From Thozetella sp. PMI_491 (lineage: Eukaryota > Ascomycota > Sordariomycetes > Chaetosphaeriales > Chaetosphaeriaceae): 64,000 bases of DNA. The translations under genes were made by a program, and so were the position numbers. Each line of letters opens with the position of its first letter. The stretch's first letter is position 1. Below the pieces are notes generated by a model. The model did no database searches and was not told the origin of the DNA. It worked only from the letters and a program-made list of their open reading frames with translations. This document shows, one piece after another, positions 11,827 through 22,162 of the stretch. The DNA is taken from the NCBI GenBank assembly GCA_021432635.1, contig MU270034.1, positions 368,321-432,320 of the forward strand, given 5' to 3'.

Positions 11827-12924
11827 CTTCCAGCTGCTTTTCCCGAACAATGTTTGCATATAACTCAGCGTGACAGGAACTGTGCCTTTGGCATGACCAG
11901 ATCGTATTGGCAAACTATGTTTGTGGGTCTAGCATCGACATTTAAGATCTGCAAACAAAAAAAGAGAAGAAAAAGAGGCTTCTAGTGCCAACCTCCGTGC
12001 GGCGCCACCAGCGGCGAGCATGAGGAAGAAAGGCGGTGTTGTAACCCTTTGGCTACTCAACTCCGAAGTGCCAGGGAGAGGGAAATAGGAGTAGTATTCG
12101 CGCCAAACACTAGTATTATCCGACTACCTTGATGCATACCTTGGCAACGGCCCCCCCTGTTTAGTTGGGTACATAGGATTGTGGCCGCCTAGGTACTGTA
12201 CTTGGTACTTGCTACATGCTCCAGACCAGGGGAGCCGCCGACCTTAATTTAGCGCCTTCCTTCGGCGCAAGCCGCTATAGGTGCTGCATGCTACCGCTTT
12301 TGGTATAAAATAAAACTCCACGTCGTAGCTGTACCAATTACATTGTAGCATTTTCATGAGATCACCTATTCTCGCAGCAAGTTTCGATCATATCGCGCCG
12401 GTTAGCGAGCGGCCCGATTCCCGATCGAACCCCCTCCCACCAATGTATTACGATGAACTAGCTTAGCCTTGGGAAGTCCGGGCTCGGGCATGTTGCTCCG
12501 AAGTAGAAGAGACTCTCACCTCCTTGCTAGATCTTTTGCCCTGTTTTGGGTAGGATATGGGCCTTTGCCAAGCCCTTAACAAATTTTGACCCAGACACGG
12601 TTGCTCGTATTCCGCCATCATTTTATGCCCGCATAGCCTCGCTTGATACTTCAATTAGGCTCATCTAGCTGGAAAGAACGAGATTTGGAGCTGATTTGGA
12701 GAACTTGAACTCGCTTCCCTACTGACTGTTCCCCTATGAAGATTGCCAGTAGACGGAAGATTCCCCGTCCCGCAACACATTCTGAGATTGACGGCTTCAA
12801 GATGCCAACAAACAGTGACGGAACACCGTACATTTGAAACAAGACTCCAAGCCTGACGGGCATCTATTGGAACTCCTCCTCTATGTACCTCCTACAAGAC
12901 TAGACATGATTTGTGTATAGTTGC
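11827..12924. other. Intergenic between S41 gene and precursor
   Basis: Holds the S41 promoter (right-hand part is upstream of 11826 on the minus strand) and the 3' region of the precursor gene. No supportable coding frame. A run of purine-rich sequence near 11957-11980 may be 5' leader. Confidence 0.5.
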
Positions 12925-13498
12925 TCAGGCAGTACGCTTCTCAGCCCACCCAGCGACAGTGCCCGCAGCGTTGTACGCAACTACCTCGGAAGCGTCCGTG
13001 TTAGGCTCGCGCTTCTCAGCCCACCCAGCGACAGTGCCTGCAGCGTTGTACGCAACTACCTCGGAGGCGTCAGTGTTAGGCTCACGCTTCTCAGCCCACC
13101 CAGCGACAGTGCCCGCGGCGTTATAGGCAACTACCTCTGAGGCATCCGTGTTGGGGGCGCGCTTCTCCGCCCATCCAGCAACAGTGCCAGCTGCGTTGTA
13201 CGCAACCACCTCGGAAGCATCCGTGTTGGGGGCACGTTTCTCCGCCCACCCAGCGACAGTGCCAGCAGCATTGTACGCAACTACCTCCGAGGCGTCCGTG
13301 TTGGGGGCGCGCTTCTCAGCCCATCCAGCAACAGTGCCTGCGGCGTTGTAGGCAACCACCTCGGAAGCATCCGTGTTAGGTGAGCGCTTTGTGCTGTAGA
13401 CTTGTTAGTTTTGCCCAGTTAATTACGATAAATGCCATGACATACGGTGCAGCCAAAGCCACAGCGGCCACAACGACAACAGATTCGAAGAATCTCAT
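12925..13498 (-). CDS. Repeat-containing RiPP precursor (UstA-like, six Kex2-bounded units)
   Basis: Two exons, 13498-13446 and 13393-12925, separated by a 52-nt intron (donor GTATGT, branch ACTAACA, acceptor CTACAG). Predicted protein 173 residues: signal peptide MRFFESVVVVAAVALAA, a short PTKR, six tandem 25-residue units, then Thr-Ala and stop. Each unit starts with a variable residue (Ser, Ala, Ala, Ala, Glu, Glu) plus PNTDASEVVA, has a single Tyr at position 12 followed by NAAGTVAG and a single Trp at position 21, and ends AEKR. Apart from position 1 the six are identical in protein, while their DNA differs at silent sites. Lys-Arg ends are Kex2 sites, as in the UstA, PhomA and AprA precursors. 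Neighbours are an S41 peptidase and three UstYa proteins, the defining dikaritin gene set. The likely core includes the Tyr-to-Trp stretch. Alternative: a Kex2-processed secreted peptide or pheromone not modified by UstYa. Confidence 0.88.
12934..13383 (-). repeat. Six tandem 75-bp units inside the precursor gene
   Basis: Six head-to-tail copies of a 75-bp unit, in frame with the precursor, each encoding one Kex2-bounded 25-residue peptide. Copies differ from one another by a few bases, nearly all silent. Not a CRISPR array: no spacers, and it is coding. Confidence 0.95.
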
Positions 13499-13627
13499 GA
13501 TGGTGTAATCGAACACGGAAGAAGTGATGGGCGATGTTAAGGTAGGAGGAAGGAGGATATCGGCGTGAAATTCCAAAGAGTCTGTAGTCGCTTTCATAAT
13601 GGAGCCACATCTTTGGGCATCATACCA

Positions 13628-13633
13628 TTTATA
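13628..13633 (-). promoter_or_regulatory. Possible TATA box of the precursor gene
   Basis: On the minus strand the sequence CGTATAAATGG lies about 130 nt upstream of the precursor start codon at 13498. This is a reasonable distance for a TATA element plus 5' leader. It rests on the motif and position only. Confidence 0.4.
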
Positions 13634-15103
13634 CGTCCTAGCTCTCGCATAGCGATGTAATCGAGCCGCCCTGTAGCCTTCTCACTCGTCCCTGTACAGC
13701 TTTCTCGCCTAATACTGGAGTTTCCCGAGGGGTGGGTAGCTTCTTTGCTACAAAGTTACCTTCCCGAAACGGCGCTACGTAGCATGGCCACATAGACTTG
13801 CCGTACATCAATGTGAGCGTAGTAGGTGTGGGCAACAGGAGGGCGACTCTATTCCTAGATGGGAGGGGCCTTTCGGCGCCGCGGCACCCGGTCGCATGTG
13901 ATCCTTGCGAGGATTCAGCGGTACGAGGAGCCGTACGAGGACCCTGTTAGATGCTACCGCATCTCTCTATCTTTGGTTGCTTGTGCAGGAAAGTAGATGG
14001 AACGGTGGAGATGGCGGGTGATACATACATACACTAGGATCACATCTCGGGCAAACTTTTCGTGGAGGATCAGACGCCGCGTTGTCCTAGATTGGCTGCA
14101 TAGCATCCATGGTTCGGCGCAGAAGGTATTGCGAGCGACATTGCAGGGAGCACGAGACCCAGAATACCTGGTAGTACGATTCCCTGAAGGTACAACGGAT
14201 CTAGTTCCCAGTCCTTCTATGCTTGTGGAGCTGTCGCACCAAGACGGAGTCCGCATAGAGTAAGGTACGGCGCATAGAAGAACGTGTTCGGGCATACCTA
14301 CGGAGTGCCCGGGGCTCTGTAATGGACGGGTGGGTCAGGTGGGGCGCTATTCTATGTCCTTAGAAAGGGAGCAGCGGTTGGGTATGAGGTAGCGAACGCA
14401 TAAGTGTTCCATGGACCTTGGCGAAGATTGTGTCCAGATCGAGTTAAGCAGCGCGAGGGAATCGATGGACATTGCGAGTAGTCTATACCCTACCCCTGCC
14501 CCCTGCCCCTAGCTATTGCTGAAGCCAGGTGTAGTTCGGTAAGTTAGTGCTTAGCTCCGAAATTCCCGAACAGTGGTTAAATTGTTCTGGCTTGGCAAAG
14601 CAAATTCCACTGCAAGTTCCGCTGCAAATCCGCAGTTGTTGAGCATTGATGGATGGGTATGTATCTTAACGGTGGGATAGTTACCGGCCAATCGCAAGAG
14701 ATGGCGCCAGGAGCTCCAACCGACCGGGATTCTAAGTTCTACGGGTCCCACGAGTAGTAGCCAGTGGTAGTAGCTAAGGTAGTAGTAGAGTTGCAGTACT
14801 AGGGAGGCTGGTAAGGACCTGGTGTACGTGTACTTGACAGCACCTGCCATAAGCGGAGCCGCCAACACTGTGCCACAATCCACCCTTTTATCGGTTCTTG
14901 GCGAAGATGGCTCTAAGCTCCATACTTCTCGCTTAATCGTTACGATAGCACGACGCCTTGCCGTGTGAAGCCATAAAACATACCCCTTCACGGAAAAGCA
15001 CGTGAAGGGGCTATTTATCATTGCGCGAAAATCTTTGACTGCCGCTGGCCTCCGAGACATAGTCACCATGAGGGATTGTTGGTCTCGTTCCAATTCAGAC
15101 ACC
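13634..15103. other. Intergenic, promoters of precursor and first UstYa gene
   Basis: Shared upstream region of the divergently transcribed precursor (minus) and UstYa gene 1 (plus). An 88-codon frame at 13997-14263 has no recognisable domain, so I do not call it. Confidence 0.5.
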
Positions 15104-16346
15104 ATGGATAAGCAGTCGTTCTTGTCGCGCCCCAACGCGCCTCTGAGCATGGAGTGGACCAAATATGAGAGCGCAAGGTCCTCAACAGATGAGGACGCGA
15201 ACGATGGCTTGCTGACAGGAAAGGCCATAGCCCGGCGTGGTTCGAACAAGGCCGGGTGGCTGTGGGCCGCCTCACTGACTTTAAACGTCATACTCGGCGC
15301 TGGTTTGGTGTTCCTAGCGGTTCGCAAGCCAAACGACCCTTCACTTCAGATCTATTGTAGGTCCAAGATCCCGCACCTCTTCAAATCATCACTGATTTGT
15401 GCGTGCGCGTGTGTGGTTGGGCTGACGTAAAGTCAGCACCTGTGAATCACCTAGTCGAGTACCATGTTACCAACATCTCGGCCAGTTTCATGACCAAGAC
15501 TCCATACATGGGCTTTCCAGATGATAAAATAGATCAAATGTGGGAGGATCTCTACCAGTGTGAGTATGCGAGCTGGCACTTCGTACATGGCTTTATTCCA
15601 CATAGGCTCACGCTCTTGTCTTGCCCAAGTTGGCGATAGCTACATATCTCCCGAGCAGGCTAAGCTACTACCGTACCCTACGATCAACGAGCGGGGTACC
15701 GACAGATACCTTTTGCAGCTAGAGGTCTTCCATCAGCTCCATTGCCTCAACGACATTAGAAAGGCTTTTTATCCCGAGAGATGGCCGGACAAGTGGCCAT
15801 ACCACGAGGATGGGACTATCAACAGGAAGCACAACCAATTCCGTCACTGGGGTAGGCGTCGCTAGTATTCACGCATAGCCGAGTCCACAGGCCGCTAACA
15901 GAGCTTCAGAGCACTGCATTGACATTCTGCGGAGCACCCTCATGTGTAACGCAGATGTCTCGCCTATCTCATGGCGCCTAAATCTTCCTATAGGCGCCGT
16001 CCTCGCCCCGAATCTTGAAACGACACATACCTGTCGTAACTTCTCCAAAATCGTAGAATGGGCACGTGCGAACGAGGCAGTAGATCTACGGCAAGTGGTA
16101 ACTGACGAGGAAAGACAAGATATTATTGATAACCCACCATTCGACCAGTCAGCGTGGGAGGACCTTTCAGAGTTTTGGCCCGCATTCCCCGGAAATACAT
16201 ATTTCAAGCAGTGGCAGCATGGTTGGAACGAGACTAACGAGGGGCGTGCTTTCTGGCAGCAGTGGAGAATAGACGAAGCTGCTGAGAAAACGCAGCTGCC
16301 TGAGTTCGTCGAACCGCATACACACCAGCCGCCGCATGGCAACTAG
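15104..16346 (+). CDS. UstYa-family (DUF3328) oxidase 1
   Basis: Four exons (15104-15356, 15437-15559, 15630-15851, 15910-16346) give 344 residues. An N-terminal cytoplasmic segment is followed by one transmembrane helix (about 50-73, WLWAASLTLNVILGAGLVFL) and a lumenal domain starting IYSPVNHLVEY. It carries both hallmark motifs of UstYa proteins: HQLHC (160-164) and HWEHC (198-202) followed by IDILRSTLMCNADVS. Known family members (UstYa/Yb, PhomYa, AprY) are membrane-anchored oxidases that build the ether or C-N macrocycle of dikaritin peptides. The C-terminal half (about 220-344, ending PHTHQPPHGN) is longer than in the other two copies. An upstream in-frame Met at 15068 is an alternative start. 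It is convergent with UstYa 2, with only 274 bp between stops. Confidence 0.9.
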
Positions 16347-16620
16347 CTATAGAATACCCTCTAAATAATGACTGGATTTCTCAAAAAATGTAGTTTAAAT
16401 ATGTCAATAAGATTGTACATCAAGTATACTGTGCTTAGTATTCTAGCAAAGCGGTGCCATTTTCTTCAAGGCAGAGAGTATCGAGTCTACACCAAGCTCA
16501 TTAAACTGTCCCGTAATGCTTTGCAGATATGTCGCTCATATGATGTGTGGCTAACGGAAAGAACGAGTGTAATATTTATAAAAACTTTGTAGTCCGCGAT
16601 AATCTATGCATCATTGGGAA

Positions 16621-17692
16621 CTAATATACATCAAATGGGATCCGTTTCTGGCCCGGGGGCGGTCTCAGGGCCAAGAACTGCTCTTCTGTATAAGGCTTTT
16701 CTGGATTCCAATGCAAAATATTCTCATAATTTTGGCATTTCCGCTTGACGTTGAAGTCCACCACGGGTGGCTTGGAACCTTCGACCCAGAAGGCCGTGTA
16801 GACGTCGGTGCTGTACTTGCACCGGAATGTCTGAACCAGGGTGTGCAGGCAATGCATAGCGTGGATTTCAAGCCTTCCTGTCTTGTTGCCGTAGTAATGG
16901 TCGGCATAAACCCACATCCGCATGTTGTTCAGGCAGTGGATATCATGTTGTCCTTGGTTCACGGCGAGGTATTGGTCCTCACCATACCCTAGATAGAGAT
17001 CAGAACCAAATAGACATTATAGATAGCTAGGTAAGCCATCATTACGTACCCCAGTCTAGAGGCGCCTTAATCACGACCTCTGGGTCCTTCCCCATCTGCC
17101 GGACCTCTTCTTCACTGATGACGAATAGACGATCGCCCTTATGAAGCTTGCGCCATGCCTCGTCGACCTCAGGCGACGGCGGCTCGCGGTAGATAGAGGA
17201 ACCCCCTTCGTTGTTTTTGTTTATCAGCGCCGTCTTTATTTGCTCCTCGTGCATATGTATTGTAGTGCGACTGAGGAGAGGTGCTATAGGAGCTATTAGC
17301 AACGCTCACGTCCCAAGTTCACCGGAAGGGACGTTCACTTACAATACGAATTTGTCGCGAGGATCAACTCATGGTCCGACGCGGTTCTTGTGCTAAGCCA
17401 GGCGTAGCCAAAAAGAGCAAAGGCCACGACCAGTAGAATAGCGTCTACAACTGCTAGCCATTGCATGCATCGACGCCAGAAAGGCGAGAATGCCCACGAC
17501 TGGGAACAGTTCATGAGTTCAACATCCTTCTCAACTTGAGTCTAAATAGTGACGATATGAGCCAAGATTCACGCTGGGGCGATTTACGAGGAGGGCTGTT
17601 ACCGAGTCGGAGCTGCTGGACCGGCCATCCTGGGATGGCGAACGTTCGGCATCCTCTGCTAGAGGAAAATATTTTCCCTTGGAGTCCATCAT
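16621..17692 (-). CDS. UstYa-family (DUF3328) oxidase 2
   Basis: Four exons on the minus strand (17692-17588, 17541-17343, 17283-17050, 16988-16621), all phase-consistent, give 301 residues. The Ser/Asp-rich N-terminus is followed by a transmembrane helix at about 64-84 (LAVVDAILLVVAFALFGYAW). The lumenal domain contains HDIHC (194-198) and HAMHC (222-226), each preceded or followed by the usual CLNNMR and KYSTDVYTAFWVEG blocks. The first intron is only 46 nt and has no strong branch site, so the N-terminal junction is the least certain part. Its closest relative in the window is UstYa 3: equal length, same motif spacing, and matching intron positions for the last two introns. Probable role: oxidative cyclisation of the precursor peptide, possibly as a heteromeric pair with another UstYa, as UstYa/UstYb are thought to act. 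Confidence 0.87.
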
Positions 17693-18815
17693 TCTCTGGT
17701 ACTGCCGAGTTGATCCGTGGGCATGCGCAAAGGAGCAAAACAGATAGGACGTGACACCTGCCCAGAGCCTCTGCTTAGAAGGGGAGGGGTCGACTATCCT
17801 TTAGTGATACCGCCAGTTCTCTCGCATTTCCGTCCCGAGGCTAAAACTATTGGGGCGTGGCAATATTAACAGCGAGGATAGATGCGTGGGACTTTGCCTT
17901 GCTGGTTACAGGGCAAGGGGGTGTTTTCCTAGTGCCTGCTAGGCTCTGGCTACACAGAAGCGCATAGGTAGGTAGTTTTCCCGCCAAATAGAATCCTTGT
18001 CGGCGTCTCGCTAGATAGGGGAAATAGCAAAGATTCAAGGTCTCGTGTCCCAGCCCGCCCACGAAAGAGCAGCCGGACTAGGCGATTGGGGGATTGTGGA
18101 GTTCGCATGGGTGGAGATCTCGGCCTCGAGTCACGAACACATCCCCCTTCTGTTTCTCAGCCATGGGGATGAGTCGCCCTATTGCTATCAAAAGGAGTTG
18201 CCAAGAGGGATCTAACACGATGATGCGACCCTGACTGATGGATCCTCCCACCGTCGCTGGGACAGTGGACAGGGTTCGGTTACCAGGGCCCGCAATGCCC
18301 CTGGCTATGGAAGTACAGATACAAAGCTTCGCTTAGTAGCAGCGATGCAACCCAACTAGAATGGCAAGGAATAGGGCGAGTCATTTAGGGTATTTACTAA
18401 GTGTTCATACGATGCGCCTCCTGAACCCGACTGCTCTAGACCGCTATACTATGGTGCATTAGGAACCGGAGCGAATCCTTCCCGTGCGGCGCAAAAGCGC
18501 CGCTTCTCCGCTGCTTCTCCACCGCTACTAGTCTCCCAGGTATGCACTCTACTATAATTGGCCTCCAATATGGTTGCAAAGCACGCACTATACGAATGAG
18601 AAGGAACATGTAGCATGGGTTCTAGGTAGTCACAACGTCCTACGGCGACCCCGGGGGACACAGTCAGCCGGGCGTCTACTCTCTGCTCCCCGACCTTCAT
18701 CAATTTTGCCACAAGGGCCTGCCTCAGTCTCTCTCTACTCGCGCACTTCTCCCTTATCCATTCCAGCGGTGATTCCTGTTTCTGCTAATCCAGTCAGGTC
18801 CAGAGGGCCTCAACC
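17693..18815. other. Divergent promoter region between UstYa 2 and UstYa 3
   Basis: 1.1 kb separating two divergent UstYa genes, so it should hold both promoters. No supportable gene. Two minus/plus frames (17847-18062, 18449-18819) lack domain or composition support. A shared bidirectional promoter is plausible, but I cannot identify a regulator site with confidence. Confidence 0.5.
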
Positions 18816-19844
18816 ATGAAGCCCATACAGCGTTTCGCAGAAAGAGAGGGTGGGAAGGAGAGGTCATCGGTAAGGCTACAAGCCTCTCGGGGAAATCATT
18901 GTGAAGCACTTGTCTGTGATCCTTTGCTAAAAATCATGCTGCAGGACTTTGCAGAAATTTCCTTCAACAGCAATCGTGTGGATAGGCGCATCTACATGAT
19001 TACACTAGCTCAAGTGTTGATCATCCCGCTCTCTTTGCTCGCGATATGGGCTGCCTGCGGCCAGATCTTCCAAAAGCCCACGGACCATGAGTTAGTAGTA
19101 GCTACTAACATGTGGTGTACGTAACCCATTCGGGAAAATTCGGGAGAAACGGTGAACGACTGACCCCAGAAACAGCTCCTTTCCTAGACCGCCGAGAGAT
19201 GCATTTCAAAGAGACGTGGCTCAAGAGCTCCTTCGTCAACCACCACAACACACCTCCGTCGATCCTACGCCAGGAGCCATCGAAGGACGTAGATGCAGCG
19301 TGGGAGTATATGCACCAGAATGGTCGGATTTTCTTGGTAACAGAGGAAGAGGTTCGTCGCCTGGGGAAAGACCCCGAGATGACGGTAACCGCACCCAAGG
19401 AGTGGCGTAAGCAGCATAGTCTCTCCCCCCCCCAGAGACGCCCGGCTAACTTGAATACCTTGACCTTTAGAAAATGGGGAGGAAAAGTACTTTGCGATGA
19501 CGCAGTCCCAGCACGACCTACACTGTTTAAATATGGTACGCAAGGCCATGTTCAAAGACTACTACTTCAACGGGACCATGGATTGGGGGACAGAGCAGCA
19601 TTTCCTGCACTGCCTGCACTCATTGCTCCAGTCCCTCCAGTGCAAGTATAGTACCGACGTGTATCTTGCTTCGTGGGTCGAGGGCCAGGACACCGCTGTG
19701 GTTGATTTTAATGTTAGTCGTAAATGTCTTGACTATGACGTCGACATGAACCAGTGGATACCGCCTACGCAGAGAACGGAGGCGGATTTCTTTGGGCTAC
19801 GGGCACCGCCGGATGCAAAATTCATGCCACCAACGGTGTTTTAG
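18816..19844 (+). CDS. UstYa-family (DUF3328) oxidase 3
   Basis: Three exons (18816-19116, 19176-19406, 19471-19844) give 301 residues. The N-terminal 60 residues are poorly conserved and may hide another exon boundary. The transmembrane helix is at about 61-84 (LAQVLIIPLSLLAIWAACGQ). The lumenal part begins after ATNMW and carries HDLHC (191-195) and HFLHC (220-224), then KYSTDVYLASWVEG. Introns 1 and 2 sit at the same codons as introns 2 and 3 of UstYa 2, which shows recent common ancestry with it. The family catalyses side-chain macrocyclisation in dikaritin pathways. Three UstYa genes next to one precursor suggest more than one oxidative step. Start choice is moderately secure; the core domain is secure. 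Confidence 0.87.
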
Positions 19845-20607
19845 CCGAGCGCCGCAGGAATCCAAACTTTGCGCGCATGTAAAGCTATTGATCAGCTTTG
19901 AGCATATATGATTATACCCAAGAGCCTTCTCTTAGTGCAAGACAGTAGTTATTGAAGGTTAATTTCTTTCACATTTTTCTGCCTTGGATATAAATGCTTC
20001 GCCCCATCATATGTTAGTCACAACCGAAGCAGGTATTTGAGGCTGCCAAGGACAACGGCCAATTATAGCCAACTGACCACCAGTCCATGGCAAATATAAA
20101 AAGCGCTCTCATAGCCCCCGCCCCCCGGGAGTTAACACAGATGCTAGGTTTCCTTAAGTGTCTCATATCGAGGCTGGGTTGAAGAATCTCCCCCACCCTC
20201 GCTCCAAGCTCCTTCATCTTGGAAAAGAGCCCCGGGATTGGCTGGGTACCACTTTTTTTAACCCAATCAACCTTTTCCTTCCTACTCGGCGAGCAAATCC
20301 AAGTATATCGGAGATCTCGCTCGTATTTCCCGTTATCGGCAGAGTCGGCCAGACCGGCTCGGCCAAGCAGTTCCTAAGCTCCGAGATGTCTCAGCAGTTT
20401 CAGTTACAAGACAAACGTCCTCTCTAGTATAAAGACAACTGAATACGAACGGCTAGCCCCGCGTGACTATTAAGTTTCCGCCACCCCTAGAATCAGCAGT
20501 AGACTTTGCCTACCCCCGTTAATCCACCACTTATTTATTAGAGCAGCGCATTTCTCCTTTCTCGGGCCTTCCGCCTGGCTAATCACTAAAGTAACCCAGC
20601 ACGTATC
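19845..20607. other. Intergenic, promoter of the MmgE/PrpD gene
   Basis: About 760 bp between two genes in the same direction. No supportable coding frame. Pyrimidine-rich stretches in the last 100 bp are consistent with a fungal core promoter. Confidence 0.5.
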
Positions 20608-22020
20608 ATGTCTCCAGACCCGAAAAATGCAGAGTCATCCCCAGGACCAACGGCACAATTGTCGTCCTGGGTACACTCCACCAAATTGGAAGACGTCCCA
20701 GAGCGAATAGTGGGCGCTCATCTTCCCTGGACCGAGAAAGCTGTCAGAGCCATTTGTAATCTCGAGCCAGGAGGCGAGACAACCATATTTGGGTGGTGCG
20801 ACAGGAAGATTGGTCCACTCTCCGCTGCACTTCTCAATAGTACCTTCATCCAGGGCTTTGAGCTCGACGACTGGCATAGCGAGGCACCTCTACATTCCAA
20901 CAGCATCCTCCTCCCAGCCTTGCTCGCTGCAGCTCAGCACGTGAACGCGCAAGACAAGCCACAGCCAATATCTGGATCTGACATTCTGCTCGCCACCATC
21001 GTCGGATATGAGGTGGGCCCGCGAGTTGGTCTCGCCCTCTACGGGTCCCATGTGCTGACTACCGGTTGGCACTCTGGCGCCGTGTTTGGGCCCGCGGCAT
21101 CGGCTGCCGCGGTTGGGAGGCTTTTGAGCCTCACATCCGCGCAGATTGAGGACGCTTTAGGGATTGCGTGTACTCAATCCTGTGGCTTGATGTCTGCGCA
21201 GTTCGGGAGCGATGTCAAGCGCATGCAACACGGCTTTGCTGCGCGAAACGGCCTGCTCGCTGCATTCCTAGCCCGTGGAGGGTTTACCGGGATCAAGGGC
21301 GTCTTCGAGCAAGAATATGGAGGCTTTCTTCAACAGTTTAGCTCGGGTAACGGTAAAAGCCCACAGTATCTGCCAAAAGAGCTAAACCGAGATCTCGGTA
21401 TCAAGTGGCAGGTCGACGGTGTGCGGGTCAAGCCATATGCGTCCATGGCTGGCACGCACCCGACCGTGGATTGCGTACGTGGACTGCAAGAACGGTTCCC
21501 AGAGCAGATGAGAAACAGGATCCACGAGATCAAGAAAATCAACATCAAACTGGGCGAGGCAGCATTCCATCATGGTGGCTGGAAGGCAACGCGGCCACTG
21601 ACTAGCACAGGCGCGCAAATGAGCAATTCGTACGTTGCCGCGACGCAGATTATCCACAGGCACGTGCTTCCCGCGCAATTCCGGCACGACATGCTGGAAA
21701 ACGAGGAAGTATGGAGGTTGGTGGATCTAACAGACTGCGAGATGACCGACGACTTCGGTTCTTTCAAAGGACGGCAGACCGTTACAATCGAGTTTGCCGA
21801 TGGAACTGTGCTAGAACAGTCGGTTGTTGCTGCACGAGGAGTTCAACCGCCTCTTTCCAACGACGAAATAGTGGACAAGTGGAGACAACTCATGAAAGGT
21901 GTTATTGACGATGAGAGGGTGGCGAAGATCGAATCGCTAGTACTGAGCTTGGAGGAGTGCAGTGATATTTTGCCGCTCATAGAGTTGATGGCAGGCCGGA
22001 CGGAGAATCCAATTGAATAG
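20608..22020 (+). CDS. MmgE/PrpD family protein (cis-aconitate decarboxylase-like)
   Basis: Single exon, 470 residues. The sequence resembles fungal cis-aconitate decarboxylase and 2-methylcitrate dehydratase relatives. The signature FELDDWHSEAPLHSNSILLP, the Gly-rich WHSGAVFGPAASAAAVGRLL, the segment GIACTQSCGLMSAQFGSDVK and QHGFAARNGLLAA are all present, and the second domain runs to the C-terminus. This family decarboxylates or dehydrates short tricarboxylic acids in the mitochondrion or cytosol, producing for example itaconate. Oddity: between LEDVPER and IVGAHLPW the helix that normally follows (an ERAKxLxLDGIxC-type stretch, roughly 15-17 residues) is missing with no intron to account for it, which may impair folding. 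It lies beyond the UstYa genes and is convergent with the Zn2Cys6 regulator; a role in the peptide pathway is not established. Confidence 0.85.
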   Translation: MSPDPKNAESSPGPTAQLSSWVHSTKLEDVPERIVGAHLPWTEKAVRAICNLEPGGETTIFGWCDRKIGPLSAALLNSTFIQGFELDDWHSEAPLHSNSILLPALLAAAQHVNAQDKPQPISGSDILLATIVGYEVGPRVGLALYGSHVLTTGWHSGAVFGPAASAAAVGRLLSLTSAQIEDALGIACTQSCGLMSAQFGSDVKRMQHGFAARNGLLAAFLARGGFTGIKGVFEQEYGGFLQQFSSGNGKSPQYLPKELNRDLGIKWQVDGVRVKPYASMAGTHPTVDCVRGLQERFPEQMRNRIHEIKKINIKLGEAAFHHGGWKATRPLTSTGAQMSNSYVAATQIIHRHVLPAQFRHDMLENEEVWRLVDLTDCEMTDDFGSFKGRQTVTIEFADGTVLEQSVVAARGVQPPLSNDEIVDKWRQLMKGVIDDERVAKIESLVLSLEECSDILPLIELMAGRTENPIE

Positions 22021-22162
22021 ATGGAAAAAGAAAAAAAGAACCGAAAAAAGGGGGGAGGGGGGGCTGCAAGACACAACCTTATCGTGTAGCCAATATTCAC
22101 CTATGTTGCCGAGATCTCGTTTCTCGGAGCACCGCTATGCCGTTCGAAGGGCTAAAAGAGGC

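Noticed and set aside
12911-13351. Plus-strand frames with repeated SAHPATVPAALYATTSEASV-like units
   Set aside because: These are antisense shadows of the precursor repeat. The minus strand has the signal peptide, the intron and the Lys-Arg sites; the plus strand has none of these.
12934-13383. Regular 75-bp repeats as a CRISPR array or satellite
   Set aside because: There are no spacers, the genome is fungal, and the units are in-frame coding sequence with silent differences.
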